Shown: positions 15,814-23,245 of the stretch, one piece after another
Layout of the letters: each line of letters begins with the position of its first letter
Position numbering within the stretch: the stretch's first letter is position 1
From: Solobacterium sp.
Lineage (GTDB): Bacteria; Bacillota_I; Bacilli_A; Erysipelotrichales; Erysipelotrichaceae
Direction: 5' to 3'
NCBI GenBank assembly: GCA_017475415.1
Contig: JAFVFM010000221.1
Coordinates: 1 to 23,291, forward strand
Length of the DNA stretch: 23,291 nucleotides
Notes under the pieces: generated by a model
Databases searched by the model: none
The model's input: only the letters and a program-made list of their open reading frames with translations
What the model was told of the DNA's origin: nothing
Position numbers and translations under genes: made by a program

Positions 15814-16282
15814 AACTTTCTAGATTATACTCATAGATACACTTCTTCGTTTCACCCCTACGATATAACCAATGATCATATGGTACATCACACACCTTTA
15901 ACAATATCCCTCCTAAATATTCACAAGTTTTTTTTGAAGCATAATTATCAGGTGAACAAGTAATCAGTAATCTTTTCATTCCATATTTTTCCTTTGCGAT
16001 TTCAAATAAAATTAAACATGCTTGATAAGCATACCTATGCCCCCTATATTTTTCATAGATACGATAGCCAATATTACCTGCATAATATAATTCTTCATTC
16101 ATTCCTAAACGTAAATCGCATTTTCCTACAATTTCATTTGTATTGATTAAAACAATATTAAAATCTACTTGTTCATGTATAGAAGAAAAAGGCGATTCCT
16201 TCGTTATTGAACGTAAAACGAGCTTCACATCTAAATATGCCTTACTGGATTGATATTCTTCCTTTGAAATATGCCAAAACAT
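15806..16282 (-). CDS. GNAT-family N-acetyltransferase
   Basis: This 158-aa protein is a complete single GNAT domain using acetyl-CoA. Visible are the strand NEIVGKCDLRLG, IGYRIYEKYRGHRYAYQACLILFEIA (the pyrophosphate-binding turn, in the RG-x-H/R-x-A form), RLLITCSPDNYASKKTCEYLGG and the C-terminal VPYDHWLYRRGETKKCIYEYNL. The substrate is unknown; close relatives are often RimJ-like or small-molecule acetyltransferases. I start at the ATG at 16282. A TTG at 16300 would place the TATAAT promoter box inside the coding region. The gene is first in an operon with cls, a patatin-like lipase and a HAD phosphatase. Confidence 0.85.
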   Translation of the reverse strand: MFWHISKEEYQSSKAYLDVKLVLRSITKESPFSSIHEQVDFNIVLINTNEIVGKCDLRLGMNEELYYAGNIGYRIYEKYRGHRYAYQACLILFEIAKEKYGMKRLLITCSPDNYASKKTCEYLGGILLKVCDVPYDHWLYRRGETKKCIYEYNLESLL

Positions 16283-16299
16283 CCTACTTATATTATACA
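16283..16299 (-). promoter_or_regulatory. -10 box with a near-zero leader before the GNAT gene
   Basis: TATAAT at 16297-16292 (minus) lies nine bases from the ATG at 16282, so normal spacing puts the transcript start about 3 nt before the ATG. The AGG touching the ATG is too close to act as a ribosome binding site. TG lies directly before the hexamer without the usual one-base gap. Confidence 0.5.
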
Positions 16300-16346
16300 A
16301 TCCCGTCCAAAAAACAGTATAAATAAAGGAAAATCAGATAAAAAAT

Positions 16347-16393
16347 TTGCCAAAAGTATCTTTTTCATACTATTATATCTATACAAGTGGGGG
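16347..16393 (+). promoter_or_regulatory. Promoter and ribosome binding site of the GGDEF gene
   Basis: TTGCCA (16347-16352) and TATTAT (16371-16376) are separated by 18 bases, giving a start near 16383. The ribosome binding site is GGGGG (16389-16393), separated from the ATG at 16404 by ten bases that are nearly all A. Confidence 0.55.
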
Positions 16394-16403
16394 ATAAAAA
16401 AAA

Positions 16404-17384
16404 ATGGATGAACGCAGTTTAGAACAACAACTTCAAGACTGCAAAAAGGAATTGGAAGATTTAAAAAAGAAATACAACTTCTTTTATGCAGCACTTGAAA
16501 ACCTACCTAATCCTATTTTTATCAAGAACGAAGATGCAAAATTTGTTTTTTTCAACAAACGTTATGCCGACTTCTTTGGCATGGAACGAGCAAAATATTT
16601 AGGTAAAGATGTTTACGCTTTGGACTATTTATCCATAGAAGATCGAGCACGCTATCAAATGGAAGATTTGCGACTCATTGAATCATCGTCTATATTAAGT
16701 TATGAAGTAGACTTTGATGCAGCTGATGGAGAAATCCATCCATCCTTTTATTGGTCAAAAGGTATCATAGATCCTTTCAGCAACCAAAAATGGCTCATTG
16801 GAGAAATTGTAGATATTTCAAAAGAAAAGGACTTACAAAAGTCCCTCAACTCATCTTTGAATGATTTAAAAGAAATTAATCTCAAATTAGAACATATGGC
16901 TGAAGTCGATCCAGCAACAGGTATCTATAATCGCTTATATTTAAATAAATTAATCGAACATGGATATGGTAAACAAGTTAAACGCTTAACACCAACCTGT
17001 ATGTTACTATTAGACTTAGACCATTTCAAATCTGTAAATGATACATTTGGCCACCTTATAGGTGATGAAATGTTAATTCGTTTTGCGAATATATTACGTA
17101 CAATCTCTCGCGAAAATGATGTACCTATCCGCTATGGTGGTGATGAATTCTTATTGATACTCAATGATGTAAATCTAGAATTAGGTAAAGAGATAGCGGA
17201 AAGAATTCGTTCAACTTGTGAAAGTGAAATCGCTCTACCAGATGGTTCACCTCTTACAACTAGTATCGGTGTAGCAGAGATTCATGATAATGAAGATATA
17301 GAATCCATTATCTCTCGCTTAGATATACGCCTATATGCAGCAAAAAACAGAGGTTGTAATTGTGTAGTCGCTGAAGAATTATGA
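16404..17384 (+). CDS. PAS-GGDEF diguanylate cyclase
   Basis: This 326-aa cytoplasmic protein has no membrane segment. A short coiled coil (about 1-30, LEQQLQDCKKELEDLKKK) leads into a PAS domain (about 28-145, NLPNPIFIKNEDAKFVFFNKRYADFFG), a linker helix (about 145-165) and a GGDEF domain (about 165-326). The metal/substrate residues (LLLDLDHFKSVNDTFGHLIGDE) and the signature GGDEF (245-249) are intact, so it should make cyclic di-GMP from two GTP. The inhibitory I-site REND (236-239) sits five residues before GGDEF, so product feedback is likely. The PAS sensor ligand is unknown. The gene is a single transcription unit with its own promoter and terminator. No EAL, HD-GYP or PilZ gene is in the window. 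Confidence 0.94.
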   Translation: MDERSLEQQLQDCKKELEDLKKKYNFFYAALENLPNPIFIKNEDAKFVFFNKRYADFFGMERAKYLGKDVYALDYLSIEDRARYQMEDLRLIESSSILSYEVDFDAADGEIHPSFYWSKGIIDPFSNQKWLIGEIVDISKEKDLQKSLNSSLNDLKEINLKLEHMAEVDPATGIYNRLYLNKLIEHGYGKQVKRLTPTCMLLLDLDHFKSVNDTFGHLIGDEMLIRFANILRTISRENDVPIRYGGDEFLLILNDVNLELGKEIAERIRSTCESEIALPDGSPLTTSIGVAEIHDNEDIESIISRLDIRLYAAKNRGCNCVVAEEL

Positions 17385-17385
17385 T

Positions 17386-17411
17386 AAAGCATGGCAAGGG
17401 CCATGCTTTTT
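17386..17411. terminator. Bidirectional intrinsic terminator
   Basis: AAAGCATGGC-AAGG-GCCATGCTTT is a perfect 10-bp stem with a 4-nt loop, followed by more Ts on the plus strand. It starts 2 nt after the GGDEF stop and, on the minus strand, follows the stop of the thioredoxin-like gene. It serves both convergent units. Confidence 0.9.
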
Positions 17412-17412
17412 A

Positions 17413-18015
17413 CTAATCTATCGTTTTCTCAATAATTTCTTTATAAATATTTCTTAATTCTTCTTTTTGTGCATCAGACATTTGATCATTAGGATCTTTA
17501 ATATCTGTTGCGTGATAATCTTCTACCAGGGCACTATGGAAGCCGACGATTTCTCCATTTTTTACACCTAATACTAATGGTACATATAGATTACCATCTT
17601 CATTGAGCACAGGCTCTAAAGCTTTGAACATTTCATCTACATCACTGCTTGTATAAACGAAATGTTCACTATGTGAATTTACATAATAGGTTGTAAAGTT
17701 ATACTCTTGTAATACGGCATTTAATTCTGGAAAGGCACGATTACACCAATCACAAGTATCATAGCCCATATAGACAAGACCACTACCGCCCTCATTGATT
17801 AATTTCGTTAAATCCTTTAAAGGGATTTCAATATAACTCGCAATAGGATCACGTACGAAGCTATAGCCTTTCATATCTGCTTCTGCTGTTTCCACTTCTA
17901 CAGTATTCGTTATGGTAGCATCGCTTTTTGTGGAAGCTGAAGTCGCTTTACACCCCCATACAAATAAGCTCAACAACAATACCACTAACCATTTTTTTTG
18001 TTTTATTTTAGTCAT
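17413..18015 (-). CDS. Thioredoxin-like lipoprotein (extracytoplasmic)
   Basis: This 200-aa protein has a signal sequence (KQKKWLVVLLLSLFVWGC) with a likely lipidated C22; the lipobox is imperfect, with Trp at -2. A Ser/Thr-rich spacer (about 23-48) precedes a thioredoxin fold with active site CDWC (88-91) in VYMGYDTCDWCNRAFPELN and a cis-Pro candidate P146 (NLYVPLVLG). The layout resembles PedC/BrcD-type and other surface thiol-disulfide proteins, so it probably reduces or forms disulfides outside the membrane. The ATG overlaps the stop of the kinase gene by 8 nt, with GAGGAAG as ribosome binding site. It is the last gene of a five-gene unit otherwise made of cytoplasmic proteins; the link is unclear. 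Confidence 0.85.
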   Translation of the reverse strand: MTKIKQKKWLVVLLLSLFVWGCKATSASTKSDATITNTVEVETAEADMKGYSFVRDPIASYIEIPLKDLTKLINEGGSGLVYMGYDTCDWCNRAFPELNAVLQEYNFTTYYVNSHSEHFVYTSSDVDEMFKALEPVLNEDGNLYVPLVLGVKNGEIVGFHSALVEDYHATDIKDPNDQMSDAQKEELRNIYKEIIEKTID

Positions 18016-18928
18016 TCAACTTCCTCACTTCTACTTCTTGATAATAGGTATCTACCTTTTCTCTTGTCGCTAATGTTTTCGAATATGCAGTAGCACTACC
18101 ACAGGCACTGCCAAAACGGAAGCTATCCACAACATCACGAGACCTAATATAGTTCATCAAAAAGCCTGCAACTAAAGAGTCTCCTACTCCTACTGAATTT
18201 ACTACATCATCATGCGCAAATTTGCAGGTAAACTCACCCATTTCACAAGATAATACAGTCTTTTCATTATCATATACAACCAAAACATTCTCAGCGCCTT
18301 TTTCTCTTAATTCTTTCGCTATACGGCCATAATCTTTCGCATCTTCCAAATCATCATAATATTTATGTAATTCATCATCTGTTATTTTCACTAAGAATGG
18401 TTTCTTATCCAATAGTGTTATGAGTAAATCATAATTGGTAGCAAGAATCACTTTTACTTTTGCATCTTGTAATTCTTGTACCATCTCTTTCACTGATTCA
18501 TTGAGGTTAGGTTGTGTATTTCCACACAAGGCAAAGTAATCACCCTCATCTAGGCGTGATACTTTAGCACGTAAATTCTCCATCGCTTCATCTGTAATAT
18601 AAGGACCACAAGCATTCAAATCTGTATCTGTATCTTCATGGATTAACTTTAAATTGATTCTTGTATTCCCCTCTATGTAGGTGAAATTTGGTTCAATTCG
18701 TTCATATTTAGACAATAAGGATAAATAGAAGTCCTTCACAAAGCCACCTAAAAAACCATAGGCCTTTGTAGGGACACCTAAATTATTGAGGACAACAGAT
18801 ACATTAATCCCTTTACCTCCTGCTTCATAGTATTCTAATACGGACCGATTCACCCTTCCTTCTTTTATTTCATCATTAAATTCCATATAACAATCTAAAG
18901 AAGGATTCAATGTACAAGTTACAATCAT
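18008..18928 (-). CDS. PfkB-family sugar (phosphate) kinase, divergent 1-phosphofructokinase-like
   Basis: This 306-aa protein has the full length and order of the FruK/LacC group: TLNPSLD (D12), GGKGINV (37-43), TRINLKL and the C-terminal anion hole with catalytic base D250 in NSVGVGDSLVAGFL. Several positions that bind the sugar phosphate and nucleotide differ from 1-phosphofructokinase: ALCGNTQP where SGSLP is usual, LATNYD (162-167) where DTSG is usual, and KITDDEL (181-187) where KPNxxEL is usual. The substrate is therefore uncertain and may not be fructose 1-phosphate. No PTS or fruR gene is nearby. GTGAGGT before the ATG lies in the pepT 3' end; 4 nt separate the two genes. Confidence 0.85.
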   Translation of the reverse strand: MIVTCTLNPSLDCYMEFNDEIKEGRVNRSVLEYYEAGGKGINVSVVLNNLGVPTKAYGFLGGFVKDFYLSLLSKYERIEPNFTYIEGNTRINLKLIHEDTDTDLNACGPYITDEAMENLRAKVSRLDEGDYFALCGNTQPNLNESVKEMVQELQDAKVKVILATNYDLLITLLDKKPFLVKITDDELHKYYDDLEDAKDYGRIAKELREKGAENVLVVYDNEKTVLSCEMGEFTCKFAHDDVVNSVGVGDSLVAGFLMNYIRSRDVVDSFRFGSACGSATAYSKTLATREKVDTYYQEVEVRKLND

Positions 18929-18932
18929 CTCT

Positions 18933-20150
18933 TTACCTCACTACGATTTCAGCAATCTTTAAAATCACATCACGAGCCATTTCTAATTCATCTATTACAC
19001 AATATTCATATGGACCATGGAAATTACCTCCACCTGTACCTAAGTTAGGACAAGGTATGCCCATAAAAGATATTTGTGAGCCATCTGTGCCACCTCGAAC
19101 TGGCTCATTCAATATTTCTATACCCAATTCCTTTAATGCACAACAAGCTACATTAACCGCTTCAGGTTTTTCCAACAAGACTTCTTTCATATTATGGTAA
19201 GAATCTTTTATCTCTATTTTTACTCTATCTTTTCCATATAGGTGATTAAAATATTCTACTGTCTTTTCTAATAAGACTTTCTTCTCTTCTAGTTTATTCA
19301 AATCATGATCACGAAGAATATATTCTAATTCAGCTTTTTCTACATCACCTTTTATATTATGTAGATGAATAAAGCCTTCCCTACCTTCTGTATGTTCAGG
19401 TGTCATATGTGCAGGTAAGCTCTGCGCAAAAGCTGAGGCAACTAAGGCTGCATTAACCATCTTATCCTTAGCTTCACCAGGATGAATAGAAAAACCCTGG
19501 AAACTTACTTTCGCACTAGCTGCATTAAAGGTTTCATCAGACATTTCTCTCACTGTAGAGCCATCCATAGTATAGGCAAATTCAGCATCGAATTTCTTTA
19601 TATCGAAATACTTTGCACCATTGCCTATCTCTTCATCTGGTGTAAAAGCAATCGATAAATTAGGTCGTTTCACTTCTGGATGAGCGCATAAATAAACTAA
19701 GGCTTCCATAATTGCAGCAATACCTGCTTTATCATCAGCACCCAATAAAGTAGTACCATCACTCACCATGATTCTTTTCCCTTTGAATTCTTTCATCCAT
19801 GGGAAGCTATCCATCTTCAACGTTAATTCTTCATTCAAAACAATATCCTTCCCATCAAAGTTTTCAATGATGCGTGGCTGAACATTTTTACCAGAAAAAT
19901 CAGGTGCTGTATCCATATGGGCAATAAAGCCTATCTTTTTTGAGCACCCTTCTATATTTGTCGGTAGTTTTGCGTAGACATAACAATGCTCATCTACTTC
20001 TACATCTTGTAAATCTAATTCTTTTAATTCTTCTACTAATAGATTTGCTAAATCAAATTGTTTATTTGAAGAAGGTGTTACTTCTTCATTACTTGGATCT
20101 GATTGGGTGTCAATTTTACAATAGCGTATTAATCTTTCTTCTATACTCAT
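18933..20150 (-). CDS. pepT: Peptidase T (tripeptide aminopeptidase), M20 family
   Basis: This 405-aa cytoplasmic two-zinc aminopeptidase removes the N-terminal residue of tripeptides. Zinc and catalytic residues are all visible: H78 and D80 in AHMDTAPD, bridging D139 in LGADDKAG, E173/E174 in TPDEEIGNG, D196 in YTMDGST and H378 in GGGNFHGPYE. The substrate-binding segment RGGTDGSQISFMGIPCPNLGTGG is typical of PepT and separates it from other M20 peptidases. The ATG overlaps the upstream DUF1349 stop by one base (TAATG), with GGAGGATG as a strong ribosome binding site. Confidence 0.97.
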   Translation of the reverse strand: MSIEERLIRYCKIDTQSDPSNEEVTPSSNKQFDLANLLVEELKELDLQDVEVDEHCYVYAKLPTNIEGCSKKIGFIAHMDTAPDFSGKNVQPRIIENFDGKDIVLNEELTLKMDSFPWMKEFKGKRIMVSDGTTLLGADDKAGIAAIMEALVYLCAHPEVKRPNLSIAFTPDEEIGNGAKYFDIKKFDAEFAYTMDGSTVREMSDETFNAASAKVSFQGFSIHPGEAKDKMVNAALVASAFAQSLPAHMTPEHTEGREGFIHLHNIKGDVEKAELEYILRDHDLNKLEEKKVLLEKTVEYFNHLYGKDRVKIEIKDSYHNMKEVLLEKPEAVNVACCALKELGIEILNEPVRGGTDGSQISFMGIPCPNLGTGGGNFHGPYEYCVIDELEMARDVILKIAEIVVR

Positions 20151-20674
20151 TATGTTTCATCCTCCAATTTCACTTTACTGAATATACAATCGAACGATGA
20201 ATTCGCTGGTGAGCAGGCATAGATACCAGGATGGATTTCTCCTTCTCCTCTTAAGGCAAATTCTCTTAAGTCTAAATAGCGATCGCCATTAAAGCTATAT
20301 TGTATACGACATAAGCCTCCTCTATACCAAACACGATAGTAGAGATATTTAATACCAGAGGATATATCTCTTATACTTTTGTCTCCCACCCCACCATGGT
20401 AAACAATCGTCGATATTTTCGTTATTTCTTCATCATAATATTCTATACCAATAATGGCTTTACGCTTCTTTCCTTCATATAAGGTAATACCACATTGGTC
20501 AAAGGTATTCTTAAAATCATATTGTATACGCAAAGAAAAGGAAAAGTTTCCCTTTGGCAACATGCGCATTTCCACTGCCTCAGCCCCATTACCCATAGGC
20601 CTAAGATCCGTAAATGGTTCTGTTTCTACCACAAGGGAATCTTTATTTAAGATGAATAACTTTGGTTGATTCAC
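20150..20674 (-). CDS. DUF1349 family protein (concanavalin-like fold)
   Basis: This 174-aa protein is recognised by the pattern WVNQP...LVVETEPFTDL, FDQCGITLYEGKKRKAIIGIEYYDEE, ISTIVYHGGVGD and GIYACSP, as in DUF1349 proteins, a jelly-roll/concanavalin-like family of uncertain function linked by name to a yeast enolase regulator. No signal peptide is seen. The start is a GTG that forms the Val of the family's W-(L/V)-N-(E/Q)-P motif. The frame stays open for ten codons upstream and encodes matching residues (EEKLTW) but has no ATG, GTG or TTG there. GAGGA lies 13 nt before the GTG, longer than ideal. The gene follows the DJ-1 gene by 35 nt and overlaps pepT by one base. Confidence 0.8.
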   Translation of the reverse strand: MNQPKLFILNKDSLVVETEPFTDLRPMGNGAEAVEMRMLPKGNFSFSLRIQYDFKNTFDQCGITLYEGKKRKAIIGIEYYDEEITKISTIVYHGGVGDKSIRDISSGIKYLYYRVWYRGGLCRIQYSFNGDRYLDLREFALRGEGEIHPGIYACSPANSSFDCIFSKVKLEDET

Positions 20675-20709
20675 CCAAGTTAACTTTTCCTCATTAAATG
20701 TAAATTACA

Positions 20710-21255
20710 TTAATGATATTGTATACCTCTTATGATTTCTTCTGCTTTTTCTTTATTCACTAAAGTTTCTACAATGCATGAGGCAAATTCAATAGTCGCA
20801 CCCATGCCTTTCGCTGTGATAATACTTCCATCTTTTACTACTTTATCTTCTAAATGTTTTGCCCCATAATCACCCTCAAAGCCTGGGAAACAAGTATACT
20901 TCTTTCCTTCTAATATACCTAATTTACCAAAGATAGATGGAGCTGCGCATATCGCGCACAAACACTTTCCTTCTGCATTTGCGGAAAGTAAAGCTTCTGT
21001 TAATTCTTCATTTTCACCTAAGTGTTTCGTACCAGGCATGCCTCCAGGCAAGATGAGTGCATCATACATTACTACATCAATTTCTTTCCATAATTTATCC
21101 GCAACAATAAAAACACCATGACTACTTTCTACTTGGCATTCTTCTTCCATTGAAATCATATCAATGGTTAATCCTGCTCTACGCAAGACATCTACTGTAA
21201 TGAGGGCTTCACATTCTTCAAAGCCCTTAGCTAAAAAAATTGCACACTTTTTCAT
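20710..21255 (-). CDS. DJ-1/PfpI (ThiJ/YajL) family protein
   Basis: This 181-aa protein is normal for the DJ-1 subfamily. It has the conserved glutamate E16 in GFEECEA, LILPGGMPGTKHL, the nucleophile-elbow cysteine C103 in AICAAPSIFGKLGIL, and CFPGFEGDYG and ITAKGMGATIEFA. Relatives act as oxidative-stress chaperones, glyoxalases or deglycases, and sequence does not decide among these. I chose the ATG at 21255, which gives the normal family start (MKKCAIFLAKGFEE). The longer frame to 21294 would run through the typA terminator and this gene's own promoter. It is the first gene of the five-gene unit and is probably leaderless. Confidence 0.92.
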   Translation of the reverse strand: MKKCAIFLAKGFEECEALITVDVLRRAGLTIDMISMEEECQVESSHGVFIVADKLWKEIDVVMYDALILPGGMPGTKHLGENEELTEALLSANAEGKCLCAICAAPSIFGKLGILEGKKYTCFPGFEGDYGAKHLEDKVVKDGSIITAKGMGATIEFASCIVETLVNKEKAEEIIRGIQYH

Positions 21256-21271
21256 AGTTAGAATTATAACA
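21256..21271 (-). promoter_or_regulatory. Extended -10 promoter predicting a leaderless DJ-1 mRNA
   Basis: On the minus strand TGT-TATAAT (21271-21263) is followed by seven bases (TCTAACT) and the ATG. Transcription would begin at or one base before the A of ATG. There is no Shine-Dalgarno. The promoter begins 3 nt after the T-run of the typA terminator. Confidence 0.65.
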
Positions 21272-21273
21272 TG

Positions 21274-21299
21274 AAAAAAGGCTATGCCTTGCATAACCT
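21274..21299 (-). terminator. Intrinsic terminator of typA
   Basis: On the minus strand AGGTTATG-CAAGG-CATAGCCT forms an 8-bp stem (one G-U pair) followed by TTTTT. It overlaps the last base of the typA stop codon and ends just before the DJ-1 promoter. Confidence 0.85.
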
Positions 21300-23133
21300 A
21301 TTCTTCTTCACTTTCAACTTTACCGATTTCACGCATATGGCGCTTACGATCTAAAGCAGTTAAATACTTTTTACGAATACGAATATCTGTAGGTGTAATT
21401 TCTACCAATTCATCATCATTAATGAATTCAATCGCACTTTCTAATGTTAACGAGCGAGGTGGAACTAATTTCATTGCCTCATCATTACCTGTAGAACGAA
21501 CAGCTGTCATCTTCTTATTCTTAATTGGATTAACACCCATATCCATATTCTTAGCCGATACACCAATAATCATACCTTCATATACAGGTGTCTGTGCGCC
21601 GATAAATAATTGACCTCTTTCTTGTATATTCCATAAAGCATAAGTCATCGCTGCGCCTGTTTCTGTAGAAATCAAAGCCCCATTTTCACGTTGAGGTATT
21701 TCACCTTTATATGGCTCATAATCTGCTAGACGTTGTACAAGCGTACCCTCACCATGTGTCATATTGATAAAGTCAGAACGGAAGCCAATCAAACCACGTG
21801 TTGGCACCATATACGTTAATCGACTATAGGTACCTAAGTCTTCCATATTTTGTAGCAAACCTTTACGTACATTCAAGCTACTAATTACAGACCCTGAATA
21901 TTCGGTTGGTACATCAATTACCACTTCCTCTACCGGTTCACATGTTACACCATCGATTTTCTTAAGAATTACTTCTGGTCTAGAAACAGCAATTTCATAG
22001 CCTTCTCTACGCATTTGTTCAAGTAGAATCGTTAAATGCAATTCCCCTCTACCACTTACTTTAAAGGTATCGGTAGAATCTGTTTCTTCTACACGTAAAC
22101 CTACATTAACTTCTAATTCTTTATCTAAACGTTCACGTATATTACGACTAGTTACATATTTACCGGTTTGTCCCGCAAATGGGGAATCATTGACCATAAA
22201 GTTCATCGATAGAGTAGGCTCCTCAATCGTAATCATAGGCATTGGTTCATTCTTACCTACTGGGCATAATGTATCCCCAATATTAATATCTGGAATACCT
22301 GAAATCATACAAATTTCACCACATTGTACTTCTGGAACAGCTACTCTACTTAACCCTTTATAAACAAAGACTTGATTCGTTTTACCAGTATGTGAAGTAC
22401 CATTTGCGTTACAAACTTGATATTGTGTTGCTTCCTTTAAGGTACCTTTATAAATTCGACCAATACCTAATCTACCAATATAATCATCATAAGCTAAGGC
22501 ACTAATTTGCATTTGAATATCTTCATCCATAATATTTGGATAAGCTTGTGTATGATGGATAATTGTTTCAAATAAAGGAATGATATCTTCATTCGTATCT
22601 TCTACTTCATAACGAATTACCCCTTCTCTAGCTACACCATATAGAATAGGGAAATCTAATTGATCATCTGTCGCATTTAGTTCAAGGAATAAATCATATA
22701 CTTCATCAATGACTTCTGTTGCTCGTGCATCTTGTTTATCCATTTTATTGATAACAAGTATTGGGCATAAACCGCATTGTAAAGACTTTTGTAAAACAAA
22801 GCGAGTTTGTGGCATTGGCCCTTCAGAAGAATCCACCAACAGAATAACCGTATCTACTGTTTTAATAATACGTTCTACTTCTGAAGAAAAGTCCGCATGT
22901 CCTGGAGTATCGACAATGTTAATCTTATAATCCTTATAGGTAACAGAACAGTTCTTAGAATAGATTGTAATTCCTCTTTCTCTTTCTAAGTCATTTGAGT
23001 CCATAATACAATCCACTACCTTTTCGTTATCTTTAAACACATGACTTTGCTTTAAAAAGGCATCTACTAAGGTAGATTTACCTGCATCGACATGGGCAAT
23101 AACGGCAATGTTAATAATCTTTTGATACTCCAT
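21298..23133 (-). CDS. typA: Ribosome-associated GTPase TypA/BipA
   Basis: This 611-aa translational GTPase of the EF-G family binds the ribosome and aids assembly and stress or cold adaptation. The G motifs are intact: AHVDAGKS (13-20), [13 protein letters not shown] and NKMD. EF-G-like domains II, III and V follow, then the BipA-specific C-terminal domain ([32 protein letters not shown], with [22 protein letters not shown]). GAGGAGGCG about 6 nt before the ATG is a strong ribosome binding site. It is a single-gene unit with its own promoter and terminator, divergent from the tRNA-Leu gene. Confidence 0.98.
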   Translation of the reverse strand: MEYQKIINIAVIAHVDAGKSTLVDAFLKQSHVFKDNEKVVDCIMDSNDLERERGITIYSKNCSVTYKDYKINIVDTPGHADFSSEVERIIKTVDTVILLVDSSEGPMPQTRFVLQKSLQCGLCPILVINKMDKQDARATEVIDEVYDLFLELNATDDQLDFPILYGVAREGVIRYEVEDTNEDIIPLFETIIHHTQAYPNIMDEDIQMQISALAYDDYIGRLGIGRIYKGTLKEATQYQVCNANGTSHTGKTNQVFVYKGLSRVAVPEVQCGEICMISGIPDINIGDTLCPVGKNEPMPMITIEEPTLSMNFMVNDSPFAGQTGKYVTSRNIRERLDKELEVNVGLRVEETDSTDTFKVSGRGELHLTILLEQMRREGYEIAVSRPEVILKKIDGVTCEPVEEVVIDVPTEYSGSVISSLNVRKGLLQNMEDLGTYSRLTYMVPTRGLIGFRSDFINMTHGEGTLVQRLADYEPYKGEIPQRENGALISTETGAAMTYALWNIQERGQLFIGAQTPVYEGMIIGVSAKNMDMGVNPIKNKKMTAVRSTGNDEAMKLVPPRSLTLESAIEFINDDELVEITPTDIRIRKKYLTALDRKRHMREIGKVESEEE

Positions 23134-23166
23134 TCTTACGCCTCCTCACTATTCGTAAACGTGCCT

Positions 23167-23192
23167 ATTATATACTTTTCTTACAAGAAAAG
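23167..23192 (-). promoter_or_regulatory. typA -10 box with adjoining palindrome
   Basis: TATAAT (23172-23167, minus) lies 33 nt upstream of the ATG. Two bases upstream of it sits an 18-bp palindrome (23175-23192): CTTTTCTT and AAGAAAAG arms around two central bases. It fills the space between -10 and -35, a usual place for a repressor operator. No convincing -35 is seen. Confidence 0.5.
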
Positions 23193-23206
23193 CCACAAAA
23201 ACACGA

Positions 23207-23235
23207 TTGACTATTAACCTCTGCAAGAGTAAAAT
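23207..23235 (+). promoter_or_regulatory. Promoter of tRNA-Leu
   Basis: TTGACT (23207-23212) and TAAAAT (23230-23235) have an ideal 17-base spacer. The predicted start is about 23242, only a few bases before the mature tRNA 5' end at 23246. This is the best match to the sigma-A consensus in the window. Confidence 0.75.
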
Positions 23236-23245
23236 ATTTATACGC

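Noticed and set aside
16288..16494. Minus-strand 68-aa open frame upstream of the GNAT gene
   Set aside because: It covers the GGDEF promoter and the start of the GGDEF gene in antisense, lacks a ribosome binding site and has no protein-like composition.
16404..17384. GGDEF protein as a degenerate or receptor-only domain
   Set aside because: Signature, metal-binding and I-site residues are all present, so an active cyclase is the simpler reading.
21256..21294. Longer DJ-1 start (39 nt upstream)
   Set aside because: It would put the typA terminator and the TATAAT promoter inside the gene and add 13 hydrophobic residues not seen in the DJ-1 family.
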